DNA from: CAYWVK01 sp964461865
Lineage (GTDB): Bacteria; Patescibacteriota; Microgenomatia; Levybacterales; UBA12049
Assembly (NCBI GenBank): GCA_964461865.1
Contig: CAYWVK010000026.1
Coordinates: 1 to 8,124 of the forward strand
Direction: 5' to 3'
DNA: 8,124 bases
Part shown: positions 6,801 to 8,124 of the stretch, piece by piece
Position numbering within the stretch: the first letter of the stretch is position 1
Layout of the letters: each line of letters starts with the position of its first letter
Position numbers and translations under genes: made by a program
Notes under the pieces: generated by a model
Told to the model about the DNA's origin: nothing
The model's database searches: none
What the model saw: only the letters and a program-made list of their open reading frames with translations

Positions 6801-7525
6801 CCTTTTCAATAAACAATAATCAACAGAAAAAGATCTTTAAAGAACAAACTCAAAAATATATTCGTTATTCCTCACAAGACGGATCTGCATGCGATCATTT
6901 TTCCTATTCAAATTTACCTCAAAATCAAGGCTATTTAATTGCAATTTCCTCAAGAAATATTCAAGGATTACCGCTAACAATTTGTGTGTTAAATCAAAAA
7001 TCAAGACATTGTGATATTTACGCCAATCTAACTAACTCAAAAGAATTTAATAGAGAGATATTCCTACTTCCTCCTATGACTAATATTGACAATGACAATA
7101 ATGACTCTGGATATGATATAAACATCAGCAATCTTGGTATAAAAGGCACTCCTTCTGTTAACGATATTGAATCAATTCAAATAATTCCAATCCCTTATTA
7201 TTTCTTATCTAATCTTAAAATCGATTTAAATAATGAAAATAAGCAGATATTTATGCTTTCATATACTTTTGAAAATGGATTCAATGCGTATCTTGTTGAT
7301 GAAAAGAATATATTCCAAAATATGTTACCATTCATCTTTGGTAAAGAACTTAAAGATCATGTATTAGTAAATAATTGGGCAAACGGGTGGATACTGGATA
7401 ATTTAAATGATAAAAATTCTAAAATTATAATTACTTATTGGCCGCAGTATTTAGAATATTTAGGCCTTATTATTCTTTTAATAACTATTGCTTATCTATC
7501 TATAAAAGCTTTTAAAAAACACTAA
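3851..7525 (+). CDS. Large GT-C-type membrane glycosyltransferase-like protein with exterior domain
   Basis: This 1224-residue protein has about 11-12 membrane helices in residues 10-440, a long exterior region (about 445-1200) and one C-terminal helix (about 1203-1218) ending AFKKH. The first exterior loop contains YLSGWDTLHPEFNF, with Asp36 and Glu41 where GT-C enzymes place catalytic acidic residues. RFPDDK at 380-385 lies before a late helix. This layout resembles polyprenyl-phosphate-sugar-dependent transferases such as AftD-like or YfhO-like proteins, so I infer transfer of sugars outside the membrane; this is not proven. The exterior part holds two modules with matching cysteines (798, 828, 862, 871 and 980, 1014, 1045, 1054) and ends with HVLVNNWANGWILD (1170-1183). 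No Shine-Dalgarno precedes the ATG at 3851. It follows the glycosyltransferase gene by 10 bases. A TATAAT at 3836-3841 with a poor -35 could give a leaderless internal transcript, but this is weak. Confidence 0.85.
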   Translation: MFKKLIGNYPLVILVLISIVLCFLNYTPNTYLSGWDTLHPEFNFNLNIQRVLNGVFRTEQGLGAVAAHSHIADLPHILILYVFSFFLSLDFLRYSYIFLNLIIGPLGMYFFLNKFITKNKLCSFLGSLFYLLNLGTMQQFIVPFEMFVVQYAFLPWLFYFATAFLYEKKYIRTLLAFTVVNFLASPMAYAATLWYVYFFSFLLYLLFLNIPELLKKRFSLFKKSIILTLTTLLINAYWILPNIYYILAKGTEVSRANINKLFSAQAFLYNKEFGNFLDISLLKTFLFDWGVYYGNNKFDNLLLSWIQHLNNPYVLQIGLIFAILSIFGIVYSIYLKSKIGISFLPILIFSLFFLINDNWPTGSLYIFLQNHLPLFKEALRFPDDKILGIYTFLYALYFAFAMQFIYSLFRKIKPKILSKSLIIIQLIIISSLLFYYMLPAFKGQLISPFMRISIPEEYFETFKWFNSREENGRIAYLPVNSLWGWDYYNWYKNKPSFQGAGFIWFGIKQPVLVRDFDRWNLKNEQFYKEISYAVYSQNEKLIKEIIDKYQVQYLFLDKNIIAPDNDHKSLFYEELESILKKLEDKNIIKNEANFNKIHIYKTVKNYNYENILTSVKNVLPKTQSLYEDFAYLENNGYFSINNYPFLSYQFRDIIDNQGKILPNKISLNSEGIKIALDSNNLSPNSFLDLEEKLFASVLVKKNKNKIEVNIYPQPPYQEKNDSLPLTALIDIPDDSGIVLSINKNYTFIINNLIENSPLVLGSVFLNTKKENTISAYSLKPDKIIIPDFSELNLSIAPCFSDNPTALFGIELEDENNSFSVFAKKSPICITIPLMSLSNQIIEEKTLLSLDYDYVGKVGSSLCMMNISNGSCLNYLSKNISEGITKPTLNYFEIDKKDFKNLAIKIQIDEYSGFLTEKNTFSNFITATTNPFYTASFSKDLLEKSLGKLSNINSKTITIPFSGQNELSKDITNLPISDVNCKKDPFSINNNQQKKIFKEQTQKYIRYSSQDGSACDHFSYSNLPQNQGYLIAISSRNIQGLPLTICVLNQKSRHCDIYANLTNSKEFNREIFLLPPMTNIDNDNNDSGYDINISNLGIKGTPSVNDIESIQIIPIPYYFLSNLKIDLNNENKQIFMLSYTFENGFNAYLVDEKNIFQNMLPFIFGKELKDHVLVNNWANGWILDNLNDKNSKIIITYWPQYLEYLGLIILLITIAYLSIKAFKKH

Positions 7526-7532
7526 TAATTCT

Positions 7533-7551
7533 TTCCCCACAGTTATCCACA
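7533..7551 (+). other. DnaA box pair (one perfect, one degenerate)
   Basis: TTATCCACA at 7543-7551 is the consensus DnaA box. TTCCCCACA at 7533-7541 matches 7 of 9 bases in the same orientation, 10 bp upstream. The pair begins 8 bases after the GT-C stop codon and is followed by about 95 bases of very AT-rich DNA. It could be part of a replication origin or a DnaA-controlled site for the downstream small gene. I see no further boxes, so an origin is not established. Confidence 0.45.
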
Positions 7552-7648
7552 AATATTTTTACTTGTTTAAATATCCTGATTTAACAACCTAAACTCACTT
7601 AAATTAACTATAAGATATGCTAATTTTTGTCATTTTTTTGCTATAGGA

Positions 7649-7677
7649 TTGACAGACTTGACAAGGTGTGCTAAAAT
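7649..7677 (+). promoter_or_regulatory. Promoter for the 48-codon small gene
   Basis: TTGACA lies at 7649-7654, followed 17 bp later by TAAAAT at 7672-7677 with TG at 7669-7670. A second TTGACA at 7658-7663 is too close to this -10 (8 bp). Transcription would start near 7684, only about 4 bases before the ATG at 7688. The promoter rules out a TTG start at 7649, because that codon is the -35 box itself. Confidence 0.78.
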
Positions 7678-7687
7678 CCGGCTAGGT

Positions 7688-7834
7688 ATGAAATTTCCGT
7701 TTTTAGCTTTAAGGAAAAAGGGCGCTAACAAAACATTGTCTGACTATAAACAGGATTTTTTAGTAAGACTAGGAAGAGAACAATTTAAAAAACTAATGGA
7801 AAAAGGGATCGGGGTTCCGATCGCGTTTTTATAA
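7688..7834 (+). CDS. Small basic protein of unknown function (48 residues)
   Basis: I do not recognise a named family. The product starts MKFPFLALRKKG and ends MEKGIGVPIAFL. It has 11 Lys/Arg against 4 Asp/Glu and a likely amphipathic helix in the middle (about 18-39, SDYKQDFLVRLGREQFKKLM). There is no signal peptide or membrane helix. A TTG at 7649 in the same frame is excluded because it lies in the promoter, so I place the start at ATG 7688. With transcription starting near 7684 the mRNA would be nearly leaderless and has no Shine-Dalgarno. An inverted repeat (7807-7822) lies within the last codons. The same frame stays open for 44 codons after the TAA. The gene has its own promoter and is not part of the upstream operon. 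The protein-like composition and promoter support a real gene; the role is unknown. Confidence 0.6.
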   Translation: MKFPFLALRKKGANKTLSDYKQDFLVRLGREQFKKLMEKGIGVPIAFL

Positions 7835-7897
7835 AAAAAGAGCATCGCTTTCGTTACTCAAGGTATGATAATTTCAGGTACGATAAGCAATGCTCTT
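7831..7897 (-). terminator. Minus-strand intrinsic terminator (3' hairpin of the candidate small RNA)
   Basis: In the minus-strand direction, AAGAGCAT-U-GCUU pairs with AAGC-G-AUGCUCUU (7897-7885 with 7850-7838) and is extended by UCGU/ACGA past one bulged A. A run of seven T follows at 7837-7831 after the closing AAGA. The loop is long (25 bases) for a simple terminator, which suggests an added role. Confidence 0.65.
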
Positions 7898-7945
7898 GGA
7901 AAAAGGGCATTTAGTTCCTTAGGCAGGAATAAACTAATTGCCTTG
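7831..7945 (-). ncRNA. Candidate structured small RNA, about 115 nt, antisense to the small gene's 3' region
   Basis: An extended -10 promoter at 7979-7952 predicts a start near 7945. The RNA would begin with a hairpin whose foot is at 7942: GGCA, TTAG and TTCC segments pair across 7942-7906 with one mismatch and one bulge. An 8-base linker (7905-7898) follows, then a long hairpin (7897-7838), then seven U. The 3' hairpin has arms of about 17 base pairs with one bulged A. One position (7846/7889) is a G-U pair in minus-strand RNA but a C-A mismatch in plus-strand RNA, which favours the minus strand. The loop holds two near-identical 11-mers (TTATCGTACCT and TTATCATACCT). No known RNA family is recognised (not tRNA, not the conserved SRP motif). 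Alternatively the hairpins are only terminators of the rightward transcript. Confidence 0.5.
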
Positions 7946-7954
7946 TTGTTTTTT
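7906..7954 (+). terminator. Probable terminator of the small-protein transcript
   Basis: GGCA (7906-7909), TTAG (7911-7914) and TTCC (7915-7918) pair with GGAA (7926-7929), CTAA (7934-7937) and TGCC (7939-7942), with a T-T mismatch and a 4-base bulge. TTGTTGTTTTTT follows at 7943-7954. Read rightward this fits an intrinsic terminator lying 71 bases beyond the small gene's stop. The same hairpin would be the 5' hairpin of the minus-strand RNA. Confidence 0.5.
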
Positions 7955-7979
7955 ATAACAAATATTTGAAATTTGTCAA
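7952..7979 (-). promoter_or_regulatory. Minus-strand promoter for the candidate small RNA
   Basis: On the minus strand TTGACA lies at 7979-7974, followed 16 bp later by TATAAA at 7957-7952 with TG at 7960-7959. Predicted start is near 7945, just outside the foot of the 5' hairpin. No minus-strand protein frame follows before the U-run, so it points to an RNA gene. Confidence 0.65.
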
Positions 7980-7983
7980 GTAA

Positions 7984-8073
7984 AATTAATGAAGCTAAAA
8001 ACATTAATTCGTCTTGATATTGCTTGATATATTTTGATTTAAAAAATACTTTTTTTAGAGGCTAAATCAAAAT
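7984..8073. repeat. AT-rich inverted repeats in the gene-free right end
   Basis: The stretch from 7835 to the window end has no convincing protein gene. Besides the hairpins listed separately it holds AATTAATG/CATTAATT (7984-7991 and 8002-8009, perfect), ATTTTGATTTA/TAAATCAAAAT (8031-8041 and 8063-8073, perfect 11-base arms) and the direct repeat CTTGATAT (8013-8020 and 8023-8030). In such AT-rich DNA single short arms can arise by chance. The 11-base pair and the crowding are harder to dismiss. Confidence 0.5.
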
Positions 8074-8080
8074 TTATAAC

Positions 8081-8120
8081 GGGGATACGATTATTGGGCA
8101 GGTAATCGTATCCCCTTTTT
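8081..8120 (+). terminator. Strong rightward intrinsic terminator near the window end
   Basis: GGGGATACGATTA (8081-8093) pairs perfectly with TAATCGTATCCCC (8103-8115) around a 9-base loop, followed by five T. There is no T-run on the other side, so it acts rightward. No protein gene lies in the 250 bases before it. It therefore ends either read-through from the small gene or a short untranslated transcript starting within 7980-8050. Confidence 0.8.
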
Positions 8121-8124
8121 AGTG

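Noticed and set aside
7649..7687. TTG start giving 13 extra residues on the small protein
   Set aside because: The codon is the first base triplet of the TTGACA -35 box, upstream of the predicted transcription start.
7807..7830. GATCGG/CCGATC hairpin followed by GCGTTTTT, resembling a rightward terminator
   Set aside because: Ending here would remove the UAA stop at 7832-7834 of the small gene and give a non-stop mRNA. The stem is only 6 bp with a gap before the T-run. The hairpin at 7906-7942 with its long T-run is a better terminator, though partial termination here remains possible.
1..8124. CRISPR array, tRNA, rRNA, transposase or toxin-antitoxin pair
   Set aside because: No regularly spaced repeats, cloverleaf signatures, transposase motifs or paired small genes were seen on either strand.

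Overview
The window is AT-rich, compact DNA. It most likely comes from a Candidate Phyla Radiation (Patescibacteria) bacterium, probably Microgenomates-like. This is inferred from three things: a DUF11 surface protein ending in a TPSTGP-plus-membrane-helix tail, a very large GT-C-like membrane protein with a cysteine-bearing exterior region, and short, tightly packed transcription units. No rRNA, tRNA, CRISPR array, insertion sequence or phage gene is visible.

Layout. Bases 1-686 (minus strand) hold the first 228 codons of transcription termination factor Rho; its 3' part lies outside the window. A divergent intergenic region (687-925) carries back-to-back promoters, one for rho and one for a rightward two-gene unit. 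That unit (926-2931) encodes a secreted DUF11 protein and a single-pass membrane protein of unknown function that contains a very strong internal ribosome binding site. It ends in a clear intrinsic terminator at 2949-2985. A new promoter starts immediately and drives a second unit (3079-7525): a family 2-like glycosyltransferase whose usual metal-binding motif is altered, and a 1224-residue membrane protein of GT-C type with a large exterior region. Together these two may assemble or modify a surface glycan.

Right end. After 7525 come a perfect DnaA box with a degenerate neighbour, another strong promoter, and a 48-codon basic protein whose ATG lies only a few bases after the predicted transcription start. 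From 7835 to the end there is no convincing protein gene, but the DNA is packed with inverted repeats. The best reading is a compact structured RNA of about 115 nt on the minus strand (7831-7945): extended -10 promoter, 5' hairpin, short linker, long 3' hairpin, run of seven U. It overlaps the 3' end of the small-protein transcript. A second terminator hairpin closes the window at 8081-8120.

Five intergenic promoters share one design: perfect TTGACA, 16-17 bp spacing and a TGn extended -10. Three observations merit follow-up first: the convergent small RNA, the two in-frame starts of the 1633-2931 gene, and the duplicated cysteine module in the GT-C protein.
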